11,344 bases of DNA, taken from assembly GCA_937860165.1 (NCBI GenBank), contig CALMBE010000544.1, positions 1-11,344 on the forward strand, written 5' to 3'. Below the pieces are notes generated by a model, which was given only the letters and a program-made list of their open reading frames with translations, did no database searches and was not told the origin of the DNA. Both the position numbers and the translations under genes were made by a program. Each line of letters opens with the position of its first letter. Positions within the stretch are counted from its first letter, which is position 1. Shown here piece by piece: positions 1-6,694 of this stretch. This DNA comes from an uncultured Planctomycetaceae bacterium. Lineage in GTDB: Bacteria > Planctomycetota > Planctomycetia > Pirellulales > Lacipirellulaceae.

Positions 1-1044
1 GTCCAAAGGAACCGGTGAACCCTTGAAAGCGAGCGGTTCCGGGGCGGCGCTTTCCACCTTGCGCAAGGTCTCAATGAGATTTTTGCCGGTGAACGGTGGC
101 GCACCCGACAAGAGCGCGTAAAGCGTCGCACCCAGCGAGTACACATCCGTGCGATTGGTGATCTTGTCGTGCTGACCCTTGGCTTGCTCGGGGGCCATGA
201 AGTTGGGGGTCCCCATCACCTGCCCGGTCATGGTGAGTCCTTCTTCCTCACGCAGCACCTTGGCGAGTCCAAAGTCGGTCAACCGCGGATGACCTTCGAG
301 ATCCAACAAGATATTCGCCGGCTTGAGATCGCGGTGAATGATCGCCCGATCATGGGCATATTGCACCGCCCGGGCGACTTCCTCCATCAACTCGGCCGCA
401 CGTCGGGGAGGCAACAAGGTAGCCCGCGGCCCCACATACTTCGCCAGACTCTCCCCTTCGACCAGGGCCATCGAGTAATAGTGCGTTCCCTCGTCCTCGC
501 CAACTTCATACACCGGTACGATCCCCGGGTGATCGAGCCGCCCCGCGGCTTCGGCCTCGATGTGAAACCGGGCGATATCCTCGGGGGCGCTCAAGCTCCC
601 GGCGGCGATGACTTTTAGCGCGACCACGCGTCGGAGCTTGGGATCGAAGGCCTTGTAGACCACCCCCATCCCCCCGCGCCCAATTCTCTCGAGGAGTTGA
701 TAATCCCCCAGCGTCCCCAGTGGGGGAGCCTCATCGATCTTCGCCGATGCCGTGAGTGTGTCGAGCGACGCGGGCTCCCCATCGTTAGAATCCATCGCGA
801 TGGTGGGCAATCCAATCGCAATCGTCTCGGCCAGGTCCGAGGCGGTTTTCTTGCCGATGTTCAGCCCCCCCAAGAATTCCTCCTGGTCGGCTTCGTCGTG
901 CGCTGACAAGAGCGCGGAGACTTCTTCATGCAGCGCAGGAGATTCCTGCAAGAGCTGTCCCAGATATTCTTGGCGCTCGGCGGAGTTAAGCGACAAGGCA
1001 GCTTGAAAAGCCTCTTTGATTTCTTCCCAAGTTTGTTCCGCCAT
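1..1044 (-). CDS. Serine/threonine protein kinase, C-terminus cut by window edge
   Basis: The open frame from ATG 1044 runs without a stop to base 1 (348 codons), so the gene continues outside. Residues 1-108 are an acidic helical N-terminus of the kind seen before the kinase domain in planctomycete kinases ([20 protein letters not shown]). The Hanks-type kinase domain starts near residue 113. It has the glycine loop GRGGMGV (122-128), catalytic Lys144 (VALK), helix-C Glu near 163, HRDLKPAN (237-244) with catalytic Asp239, DFG (257-259), GTPNFMAPE (278-286) and DVYSLG (300-305). All catalytic residues are present, so it should be an active kinase. The start lies 2 bp after the stop of the upstream sigma factor gene, so the two are surely cotranscribed and probably coupled in translation. 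Any transmembrane helix or sensor domain, common after the kinase domain in this family, would lie outside the window. Its substrate is unknown; the adjacent sigma factor or its regulon is an inference. Confidence 0.95.
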   Translation of the reverse strand, partial: MAEQTWEEIKEAFQAALSLNSAERQEYLGQLLQESPALHEEVSALLSAHDEADQEEFLGGLNIGKKTASDLAETIAIGLPTIAMDSNDGEPASLDTLTASAKIDEAPPLGTLGDYQLLERIGRGGMGVVYKAFDPKLRRVVALKVIAAGSLSAPEDIARFHIEAEAAGRLDHPGIVPVYEVGEDEGTHYYSMALVEGESLAKYVGPRATLLPPRRAAELMEEVARAVQYAHDRAIIHRDLKPANILLDLEGHPRLTDFGLAKVLREEEGLTMTGQVMGTPNFMAPEQAKGQHDKITNRTDVYSLGATLYALLSGAPPFTGKNLIETLRKVESAAPEPLAFKGSPVPLD

Positions 1045-1046
1045 CG

Positions 1047-1619
1047 TTAGCCTCGCGTCAATTCGCGGAACAGCCACGCCTTGGCAGCCGCGAATTCTTG
1101 CTTGATCGTGCTCGGAGAAACATCGAGTAGCTCGGCAGTTTCTTCGACCGTGTATCCCCCAAAATAACGCATCTCGACGATTTCCGCTTGCCGGGGGTCG
1201 AATTCCGCTAATCGCTTGAGCGATTCATGCAGCGCAAGTACGTCGAACTGCGCCGATTTCCCAGCAATCGCGTCGAGGTTCTGCGAAGATCGCTTCCAAT
1301 GCGGCCCGCCCCGTTTGAGGGCCCGCCGACTTCGCGCCCGATCGATCAAGATCCGCCGCATCACCTTGGCGGCGACGACATAAAAATGCTTGCGGTCATT
1401 GAGGTCGACCGGTTGGTCGGAACCGATCAATTGCAGATAAGCGTCGTGTACCAAGACGGTGGCTTGAATGGAAATCCCCTGCTGTTCCTGGGCCAGGTTT
1501 TTCTCGGCCATCTGGTGCAGCTTTTGGTAAACCAATTCCAACAAGCGCGGCTGCGCCTCGGGATCGCCATGTTGCGCCCGGTGCAAGAGCAGCGTTACTT
1601 CCGAAGGGGGATCCGGCAT
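1047..1619 (-). CDS. ECF-like RNA polymerase sigma factor linked to Ser/Thr kinase
   Basis: This is a 190-residue sigma-70 family protein of the ECF-like group that planctomycetes and acidobacteria often encode beside Ser/Thr kinases. Region 2 spans about residues 8-98 (start [11 protein letters not shown], end [18 protein letters not shown]). Region 4 spans about 128-187, with a helix-turn-helix near 157-178 ([20 protein letters not shown]). The frame is open up to 1889, but ATG 1619 gives the usual family length of about 185-190 residues; the extra 90 residues of the longest frame are rich in Trp, Lys and Gly and match nothing I know. No clear Shine-Dalgarno precedes 1619, so the start is inferred from length. 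The TAA stop is followed by only 2 bp before the kinase ATG. No anti-sigma gene is visible. In this class, control is thought to involve the partner kinase rather than a membrane anti-sigma factor; that is inference for this pair. A 257-bp gap separates it from a divergent exported protein. Confidence 0.9.
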   Translation of the reverse strand: MPDPPSEVTLLLHRAQHGDPEAQPRLLELVYQKLHQMAEKNLAQEQQGISIQATVLVHDAYLQLIGSDQPVDLNDRKHFYVVAAKVMRRILIDRARSRRALKRGGPHWKRSSQNLDAIAGKSAQFDVLALHESLKRLAEFDPRQAEIVEMRYFGGYTVEETAELLDVSPSTIKQEFAAAKAWLFRELTRG

Positions 1620-1861
1620 GATTGCGTTGGGAGTCAATGTTAAGTGTGGGTGCCCGGCCCAATACCTGGCTTGCCGTTTAGCGCCTCCCCGCCCGTCCCA
1701 GGGCATCATAAACCCCCTCCCGGCGAAAAAGAAGCATTTCCGCCGAGTTTTTGCCTCCGGAAGCCCTTCTAAAAAAATTTCTGGAAATCCTCTGTCCCCT
1801 TTCCACTCGCTTTTCGCTTGTAAGGGTGAGGAGCCAATTTTCCACTTTCCACCCTTCCCAC

Positions 1862-1867
1862 AAGGAG
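1862..1867 (+). promoter_or_regulatory. Shine-Dalgarno AAGGAG for the exported helical protein
   Basis: AAGGAG lies 9 nt upstream of ATG 1877, at good spacing. It decides the start: the frame is open back to 1751, but the residues encoded before 1877 do not look like protein and only the 1877 start begins a signal peptide. Confidence 0.75.
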
Positions 1868-1876
1868 CACCGAGCC

Positions 1877-2638
1877 ATGCGAAGCACACTCCCCCTGCTC
1901 GCCGTCGTCATCGCCAGCCTGATGGTCTCTGGCGCAATCGCCCAACAAACCCGTGATCGAATGATCCCACAACCTGGTGGTGCGTTCGCCAATACCCCCC
2001 CCGAAGCCCCCCACCGGCACTCTTCGACCTATCAAGAAGGTGTCTTGCGCGGCTGGGCGGTCTTGACCCGTGCCTACGCCGACGGTGTCTTGCAGGAAAG
2101 CCAGGCGATAATCAATTACGAGACCGCTTATTCGATGTTTCTTGACAACCGCATCAAGCTGGCCAGAACTGAACTCGAACTCGACCAGATTCGCCGACAA
2201 CGCTACCAAGATGCCCGCGTCTCGCGGGTGATGAATAAAATCGAAAACACCAAACTCCGGCGATTGGAATTACTGCAAGAAGCCTTGGAATACCAATTGG
2301 ATGACTTCGATATCGACTGGAGCACAGCCATGATTTATTGGCCGGCAGCGGCGTCCAGTCCCCGCTATGGCACCCATCGTCAGCGAATCGAACAGCTCAT
2401 GGCCCAGATCGCCCACCGGGAGACTTATGTTCCGCTCAAGTTGCAGGCAGATCTCGCCAAGGCGTGCAGCAAGTTTCGCTCCGAACTCCACCGCGACTTG
2501 CAAGCCGAGGCGGCAGGCATGGAAGAAATCGCCTCGCTGCAAGCGGAATTCGACGAAGTCGAACACCTGCTCAAAGGTCTGCGGTATAGCCCCCTCTTGC
2601 TAGCCGAAGCCAACCGCGAGCACTACGCCGCTTACTGA
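1877..2638 (+). CDS. Exported coiled-coil-rich protein of unknown function
   Basis: This 253-residue protein begins with a clear signal peptide: a basic start (MRS), a hydrophobic stretch (LPLLAVVIASLMVSG) and a likely cleavage site after AIA at residue 22. The mature part starts with a Pro/Gly-rich linker and then is almost wholly helical and charged. It contains a TYQEGVLRGWAVLTRAYADG stretch and two probable coiled-coil regions (about residues 85-140 and 180-235) rich in Glu, Arg, Leu and Gln. I recognise the general style, a secreted planctomycete protein with a repetitive Gln/Glu/Tyr helical body, but no named domain. No enzyme motif or C-terminal anchor is seen. It diverges from the sigma/kinase pair across 257 bp and converges on the exopolysaccharide genes. 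A role in the cell envelope is only a guess. It could be a target of the neighbouring sigma factor. Confidence 0.8.
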   Translation: MRSTLPLLAVVIASLMVSGAIAQQTRDRMIPQPGGAFANTPPEAPHRHSSTYQEGVLRGWAVLTRAYADGVLQESQAIINYETAYSMFLDNRIKLARTELELDQIRRQRYQDARVSRVMNKIENTKLRRLELLQEALEYQLDDFDIDWSTAMIYWPAAASSPRYGTHRQRIEQLMAQIAHRETYVPLKLQADLAKACSKFRSELHRDLQAEAAGMEEIASLQAEFDEVEHLLKGLRYSPLLLAEANREHYAAY

Positions 2639-2710
2639 GCGAATAGGCGATGCCGTAGTTGCAGGGCACTTACGTACCCCGCTCGCCAGGCTTAGCCCGC
2701 ACGCCGCGCT

Positions 2711-2738
2711 TAGCCGGAGACAAGCTTGTCTCCGGCTA
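2711..2738. repeat. Perfect 28-bp palindrome between convergent genes
   Basis: TAGCCGGAGACAAG (2711-2724) is followed at once by its exact reverse complement (2725-2738). As RNA it would fold on either strand into a stem of about 12 bp with a 4-nt loop. It sits between the ends of two convergent genes (2638 and 2769), so it could act as a bidirectional terminator. There is no T-tract on either side, so a classical intrinsic terminator is not supported. The right half runs into CTCCGGCTAGGGTGT (2730-2744), which recurs at 5645-5659, so this is also a dispersed repeat. Confidence 0.8.
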
Positions 2739-2768
2739 GGGTGTTGAACCTGTCCGCGAGGAGCGTGG

Positions 2769-3500
2769 TTAAACCCAGCGCTCGAGCCAGCGGGGGATGT
2801 AGCGGCGATAGCGATTTAGAACCGTGCCCCAGACCGCGATGCCATCTTGTTCGAGCTGTTGGGCGGCACGTTGCACTTCCACGGGACGCGAAGATTCGCT
2901 CCCCACCACCAACACCACTCCGCACAAGTTCCGTGCGAGCGGAATCGTCGAACCGAGTTGGTCCGCCGGTGGCAGATCCACGACAATCAAACTGTATTTT
3001 CGCTTCAGACTTTCCAGAACTTCTTTGACCAAGTGGTGGTGAATGCGCAGGCTCCCCGTCACACACTCGGCCCCTGCCGAAATCAGATCGAGATTCTCAC
3101 GCAACGAGATCGGCTCGATTTCTCCCACGGCCAGCTTGCCCGACAAGATCTCGGCCAGTCCCGGCGCGGGGGCCACACGAAAAAGTTTTAACAATCCTCC
3201 CGAGTTTCCCCGGGCATCGACGAGTAGCACTCGATCCGACTGAAGTTCAGCTGCCCGCAGGGCGAGGTTGGCCGCTACGGTGGTTGTCCCCACTCGCGGC
3301 AGGGGACTACTCACTCCCACGGCCAGGGAAGTCCCATTCTGACGCCGGGCTTGCACCCGCCAGACAAGATCATCAAATACCGTATGCCCAGCAAACGCCG
3401 GGGCCGTGCGTTGCCAACGCTTGCTCGCAACGCCACCCGCCGCTGAATTGGCCAGCGTTGGAACCGCCTCGGGGGTAACTTCAGTCAGTGGTGTACTCAT
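2769..3500 (-). CDS. CpsD/CapB-type exopolysaccharide tyrosine-kinase homologue, degenerate P-loop
   Basis: This 243-residue protein has the fold signature of the bacterial tyrosine kinases (MinD/ParA-like P-loop ATPases) that work with Wzz/GumC chain-length proteins in exopolysaccharide export. The Walker A region is residues 64-74 (SSPLPRVGTTT), followed by VAANLA. Walker A' is VLLVDARG (91-98, Asp96) and Walker B is LIVVDLPPA (171-179, Asp175). The lysine that normally binds ATP phosphates (GxGKT/S) is Thr72 here, codon ACA. Reading the DNA again gave the same codon. No C-terminal tyrosine cluster is present; only two tyrosines occur near the end (NRYRRYIP). It may therefore be a pseudokinase that regulates its partner without phosphorylation. 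It follows the chain-length gene by 47 bp on the same strand. The N-terminal 40 residues are low-complexity. Family assignment is firm; loss of activity is inference. Confidence 0.85.
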   Translation of the reverse strand: MSTPLTEVTPEAVPTLANSAAGGVASKRWQRTAPAFAGHTVFDDLVWRVQARRQNGTSLAVGVSSPLPRVGTTTVAANLALRAAELQSDRVLLVDARGNSGGLLKLFRVAPAPGLAEILSGKLAVGEIEPISLRENLDLISAGAECVTGSLRIHHHLVKEVLESLKRKYSLIVVDLPPADQLGSTIPLARNLCGVVLVVGSESSRPVEVQRAAQQLEQDGIAVWGTVLNRYRRYIPRWLERWV

Positions 3501-3510
3501 GGTTGACAAG

Positions 3511-3516
3511 TTCCTC
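3511..3516 (-). promoter_or_regulatory. Shine-Dalgarno GAGGAA setting the start of the CpsD-like gene
   Basis: GAGGAA on the minus strand is 10 nt upstream of ATG 3500 but only 1 nt from the alternative TTG at 3509. This favours the ATG and a 243-residue product over the 246-residue reading. Confidence 0.6.
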
Positions 3517-3547
3517 GGTTGATCCGCTTGCGGCTTAGCGGTGAATG

Positions 3548-5110
3548 TTAAGCGGTGACTCGGACATATTCGCGGCCAGCGGGGATCGCACCCAACACTG
3601 GCAATTGGAGACTTTGCTCCAGTTGTTCGACTTTGTAGATGCGATCATTGAACTTCTCGGATACCAATACCAACGACAACGCCGAAGCCCCCGCCAATAC
3701 CAGCGACAACAACCCCACGACCACCTTGTTGGGACTTATCGGCTTCTCGGCCAACAGTGCTTCCTGGGAAATGATCACATTCGAGATGCGTTGGTTGTCG
3801 AGTTCTTGATCGATCCGCGCCTTTTCCAGATTCTCGGCATAGCGGAAAAAATTGGTCCGCGCGAGCTGCGACTTGCGCTCCAAGCGATCCATCTCGAGCT
3901 CGCTGTTGTTCAAGTCCTTCAGTTCGCGGTGGACGCGACCCAGCAACGTCGATAGTTCGACACGCTGAGCCTCCAAGGCCGCCAATTCGCTCTCGGCCTC
4001 GGCTAACGACAGCTTGAGCGACCGGAAATTCGGATTCACATCGCTGGTCTGTTGATGCCGCTCGGTGCTTTCTTGATCGAGCACGTTCCGAGCCTGCTTG
4101 AGTTGCTCCCGCGTGGCCTGCAAGGCTGGGTGGTCGTCGCTGTATTTCACTTGCTGATCGAGCATTTGCACTTCGAGGGCGTAAACTTTCTCGCGGAGCG
4201 TGTCGGTTCCCGTATCGGGTACGGTCAATTCCTCCGAGACCATCCGCTCGGGAATGGCGGCAATTTGCTTTTTGAAATCCGCCACCCGCGCCCGGGCCCC
4301 TGCTAACTTCTCTGAGTTGGAGTTGCGATTTTGTTCTAAACTCGACAGTCGAGATTCCAAAGTATCACGCCGCGAGGCAATCGACACCATATTCAGCCGG
4401 TTCTTCGCCTGCTGGAGTCCTTTCACCGAGTCGTCGAGTTGGGTTTGGAGGGACTCGTACTGCTCGGCAAAAAATTCTTTGGAGCCGCTCGTGCGGTGCA
4501 TCCGCAGATGTTCCTGCTGATAGATATCGAGGAGGGTTTTCGTCAGCAGTTGGGCGAGTTGCGGACTCTTGGCTTGGAGTCGGATCGCGATCAGTGTCGA
4601 ATCGAGTTCGACATCCACGCTGAGATTCTTCTCGATCCGCACCAGAGCTGCCTCGGCGGGAGAAACCGGGTCGATGCTTTTTACTAAGTCGACCACTGTA
4701 CCCACCCCGTTCTGAATCGCCGCAATGACCGCGTTTGGCTCCTGCTGTTCGGTCTTCAGACCATTGAGCACCACCTCGGCTCCGACCTTGTCCACCACCT
4801 TGGCCATCAACCCACGACTCTTGAGCACATCGACTGCCGTATTGATTTCGTTGGCCCGGTCGTTCGACATGATTGAAATCCGATCCATGGTCGTCGCCGT
4901 CGGGTCGAGTTTGACCGACTCTCGACCGACTTGCAGATAAATCTTGGCTTCTGACTGATACTCACGCGGCGCAAAGAGCAGCACCATGGTACCCACGGCC
5001 ATAATCAACAGCGGAACGAGAATCGCCTTTTTCTTGTGACGAAAAAAGATCGCCAATAAATCGCTGGGGCTCTCCAGCGAGATTCCAATATTCGGAGGGT
5101 TTCGATCCAT
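3548..5110 (-). CDS. Wzz/GumC-type polysaccharide chain-length determinant
   Basis: This 520-residue inner-membrane polysaccharide co-polymerase should control chain length and export of an exopolysaccharide. It has a cytoplasmic N-terminus, TM1 at about residues 28-47 (AILVPLLIMAVGTMVLLFA), and a Wzz domain opening with REYQSEAKIYLQ. A long periplasmic coiled-coil part (about 210-440) contains the GNVR-type region (VKYSDDHPALQATREQLKQA, 321-340). The Pro-rich motif PISPNKVVVG (457-466) precedes TM2 (about 462-484). The cytoplasmic tail ends with LPVLGAIP (503-510), the linker that in fused proteins precedes the tyrosine-kinase domain. Here that domain is a separate gene 47 bp downstream, so this is the split architecture. 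No polymerase, flippase or glycosyltransferase gene is in the window; the rest of the locus must be elsewhere. ATG 5110 has no strong Shine-Dalgarno, but TM1 placement fits. Upstream lies a long repeat-rich gap. Confidence 0.93.
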   Translation of the reverse strand: MDRNPPNIGISLESPSDLLAIFFRHKKKAILVPLLIMAVGTMVLLFAPREYQSEAKIYLQVGRESVKLDPTATTMDRISIMSNDRANEINTAVDVLKSRGLMAKVVDKVGAEVVLNGLKTEQQEPNAVIAAIQNGVGTVVDLVKSIDPVSPAEAALVRIEKNLSVDVELDSTLIAIRLQAKSPQLAQLLTKTLLDIYQQEHLRMHRTSGSKEFFAEQYESLQTQLDDSVKGLQQAKNRLNMVSIASRRDTLESRLSSLEQNRNSNSEKLAGARARVADFKKQIAAIPERMVSEELTVPDTGTDTLREKVYALEVQMLDQQVKYSDDHPALQATREQLKQARNVLDQESTERHQQTSDVNPNFRSLKLSLAEAESELAALEAQRVELSTLLGRVHRELKDLNNSELEMDRLERKSQLARTNFFRYAENLEKARIDQELDNQRISNVIISQEALLAEKPISPNKVVVGLLSLVLAGASALSLVLVSEKFNDRIYKVEQLEQSLQLPVLGAIPAGREYVRVTA

Positions 5111-5348
5111 GGGGGCATACTCAACTGAAGGTAATTTGCTTCGGGTTCGAGGTCCGTGAGATCCTGCGGCGACCTCTTTTCATCATAAACACCTGCGGGG
5201 GGTTGGCTATGGAGTGGGCCTTGAAATCTCCCTTAATCGACGCTTTTGAAGCCCCCAAAGTGGGTCCTCCAACCCGCACAGTCCGCCCAATCGATTCGGT
5301 TGCCCACGAGCAGAATTGCTAGCCCACTTTTCTCACCATTCAGTAACC

Positions 5349-5375
5349 ACGAATCCTACGAATCCCACGAATACT
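5349..5375. repeat. ACGAAT array with 9-bp period
   Basis: Three near-identical 9-mers occur in tandem: ACGAATCCT (5349-5357), ACGAATCCC (5358-5366) and ACGAATACT (5367-5375). About 95 bp further, GATTCGTG (from 5468) and CATTCGTGG (to about 5494) read as a looser copy in the opposite orientation. The pair makes an imperfect inverted repeat. No coding or known regulatory role is apparent. Confidence 0.65.
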
Positions 5376-5514
5376 CGCAGATTAAGGGCAATCGAGAAGT
5401 CTGGTTTTGCAATCAACCGTTTTTCATGGTGACTTGTCTAGAGATACAAGTACAAATCAGCTAACCGATTCGTGCTATTTGTCTCATTCGTGGTGAGAAA
5501 TCCGGACTAGAAGA

Positions 5515-5529
5515 GGGTTCAGGGTTCAG
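5515..5529. repeat. Tandem heptamer GGGTTCA x2
   Basis: GGGTTCA occurs at 5515-5521 and 5522-5528, with the next G beginning a third unit. It is short alone, but it shares the 7-bp period of repeats at 6043-6061 and 8945-8986. Confidence 0.5.
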
Positions 5530-5601
5530 TAGAATTCCAGGACTGTAGCTTGTCCAATCACGATTCACCAATCACTATTCTCTTCTCCCCCACCCCCCCA
5601 G

Positions 5602-5672
5602 CCGGACGGCCACGCCGTCCGGGAATTCCCGGAGGTAGGTGTACCTCCGGCTAGGGTGTACCTCCGGCTAGG
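5602..5672. repeat. Hairpin and 17-bp tandem repeat cluster downstream of the PII-like gene
   Basis: Three structures are packed here. CCGGACGGC (5602-5610) pairs with GCCGTCCGG (5614-5622) over a 3-base loop. CCGGAGGTA (5629-5637) pairs with TACCTCCGG (5642-5650) over a 4-base loop. GTGTACCTCCGGCTAGG is duplicated exactly at 5639-5655 and 5656-5672. The cluster lies 30 bp past the stop of the PII-like gene, so it may end its transcript, but no T-tract follows. It shares CTCCGGCTAGGGTGT with the palindrome near 2730. Confidence 0.75.
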
Positions 5673-5701
5673 ATCGGGGGGGATAGCGCAGGGGGCCAGA
5701 G

Positions 5702-6031
5702 CTACTTGGCAGTCGCCGCCGCGAAATACGTCTCGGGGGTCTCGGCGGCGAGCACCAGAATTTTGCCGTCCCCCATCCGGCCCGTGCGGGCTACTTCTAC
5801 CAGCTTGCGAATCACCTCCTCCGAGCGCGAGTCTTCGACCCAGGCCGTGATTTCCACCTTGGGCAAAAACACCTCGGAGTATTCGCTCTGGGTGTATTGA
5901 TCGAGATAGCTCTTTTGCCGGCCCATCCCCTTGACCTCGCGGACATGCACCGCCTCGAGCGGCGCGAACCGCAGGCTCTCGAGAATCTTCTCGGCCAGAT
6001 ACGGTTTGACAATGGCGATCACTTGGCGCAT
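5702..6031 (-). CDS. PII-family (GlnB/GlnK-like) signal protein with altered C-terminus
   Basis: This 109-residue protein aligns with E. coli PII without gaps through residue 90. The conserved residues fall at the same numbers: Arg38-Gln39-Lys40 in GMGRQK, Tyr51 (the T-loop uridylylation tyrosine) in SEYSEVFLPK, Lys58, and TGRMGDGK at 83-90 with Lys90. PII trimers sense ATP/ADP and 2-oxoglutarate and control nitrogen uptake and assimilation. The C-terminal RIRTGE motif, whose arginines (101 and 103) help bind ATP, is replaced here by TPETYFAAATAK. It may therefore sense nucleotides differently or be a divergent PII-like protein. No amtB, glnA or glnD gene is nearby, which are usual partners. 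Instead it lies 75 bp downstream of a ferredoxin gene on the same strand. The stop is TAG at 5704-5702. ATG 6031 starts exactly at the conserved MRQVIAIVKP, so the start is secure. Confidence 0.88.
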   Translation of the reverse strand: MRQVIAIVKPYLAEKILESLRFAPLEAVHVREVKGMGRQKSYLDQYTQSEYSEVFLPKVEITAWVEDSRSEEVIRKLVEVARTGRMGDGKILVLAAETPETYFAAATAK

Positions 6032-6042
6032 GGTGCAGGGCT

Positions 6043-6061
6043 GTCCGTGGTCCGTGGTCCG
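6043..6061. repeat. Tandem heptamer GTCCGTG, 2.7 copies
   Basis: GTCCGTG occurs at 6043-6049 and 6050-6056, then GTCCG (6057-6061). It sits in the 75-bp spacer between the ferredoxin stop and the PII-like start, so it would be in the leader of the PII-like gene and could vary in copy number by slippage. Confidence 0.6.
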
Positions 6062-6106
6062 CTTTCTGACAAATCTCCGAAAGCCAGCCGCCGACTCCCC
6101 ACCATT

Positions 6107-6496
6107 CTAACTGAAAAAGTTCTCGCCGAAGAGATCCAGCTCGGGGCCGGTTTCCACTTCCATGTCCCCCTGCACGGTGACCTGACACGCCAGCCGCATG
6201 GTTGTTTCCTGACCGATATAGGCCATGCAGGGAATCGGGTCGGGAATGGGATTGTAAAAGCGGATTTTTTCCAGCACGCCCATCGAACTGGCGTTTTCCA
6301 TCCCCTTGGTGATTCGCACCCGGCACGTACCACACTGCGCGATGCCGTGGCAGTTCATGATTTTGTTCAACGAAGCCCCGAAGCCATTCACGCCCTGATG
6401 CACATTGACATCGGCCTTCATGGCTTCCTTGCGGAGATTGGACCCCAGGGGGACTTCGATTTCTTTTTTCTCTTTGACGAATTTAATAACCGGCAT
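6107..6496 (-). CDS. [2Fe-2S] ferredoxin, adrenodoxin-like cysteine spacing
   Basis: This 129-residue protein should be a soluble electron carrier with one plant/adrenodoxin-fold [2Fe-2S] cluster. The cluster ligands are Cys49, Cys55, Cys58 (CHGIAQCGTC, the C-x5-C-x2-C spacing of adrenodoxin-type proteins) and Cys104 (LACQVTVQGD). The beta-grasp start MPVIKFVKEKKEIEVPLGSN is typical. The stretch between the third and fourth ligands is 45 residues, longer than the roughly 36 of adrenodoxins, and contains a Pro-rich insert (YNPIPDPIPC) with an extra Cys90. ATG 6496 was chosen over GTG 6508 because it begins at the conserved strand and has AAGGTG about 9 nt upstream. It heads a two-gene unit with the PII-like gene 75 bp downstream. 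Its redox partner is unknown. The 198 bp upstream separate it from a divergent small gene. Confidence 0.88.
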   Translation of the reverse strand: MPVIKFVKEKKEIEVPLGSNLRKEAMKADVNVHQGVNGFGASLNKIMNCHGIAQCGTCRVRITKGMENASSMGVLEKIRFYNPIPDPIPCMAYIGQETTMRLACQVTVQGDMEVETGPELDLFGENFFS

Positions 6497-6694
6497 CGGG
6501 GACCACACCTTCGTTCCAGCGAGGACTTACTCCAGGGTTCGGCTACCGTTTGCGGCGGCCAACGAGTAGGATAATCTACCGCGCCCGGGGGTGGGAGAAA
6601 AGTGGAAACAGAAGACGTTTCTCCCCCACGTTTCTCGCCGAAAGGCCCCCGATCAGGATAAATCAATTCAATAAGACCACTCGGATAAATCAGC

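Larger units (their letters stand above)
5111..5701. other. 591-bp non-coding gap rich in short repeats
   Basis: This gap lies between the 5' end of the chain-length gene and the 3' end of the PII-like gene. I see no convincing gene on either strand: open frames here have repeat-derived peptides and no start signals. It holds a 9-bp-period ACGAAT array (5349-5375), a partly inverted counterpart (5468-5494), a small possible hairpin (ACTTGT...ACAAGT, about 5432-5451), a tandem heptamer (5515-5529) and a hairpin/tandem-repeat cluster (5602-5672). The promoter of the exopolysaccharide pair must lie in its left part, but I could not identify convincing -35/-10 boxes. Confidence 0.7.

Noticed and set aside
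1620..1889. 90-residue N-terminal extension of the sigma factor
   Set aside because: Family members are about 185-190 residues and begin where ATG 1619 does; the extension has no sigma-like sequence.
2711..2738. Classical intrinsic terminator
   Set aside because: The stem is perfect but no T-tract follows on either strand, so it is reported as a palindrome/repeat with only a possible terminator role.
5246..5464. 72-residue plus-strand frame in the 591-bp gap
   Set aside because: Part of it is just the ACGAAT repeat translated (YESHEYS); no start signal or domain.
5565..6335. 256-residue open frame on the minus strand across the PII-like and ferredoxin genes
   Set aside because: It runs out of frame through two well-conserved genes and encodes a low-complexity Gly/Arg/Ser sequence; it is a shadow of GC-rich codon use.
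5897..6574. 225-residue plus-strand frame antisense to the ferredoxin gene
   Set aside because: It is antisense to conserved coding sequence and has no recognisable domain or start signal.
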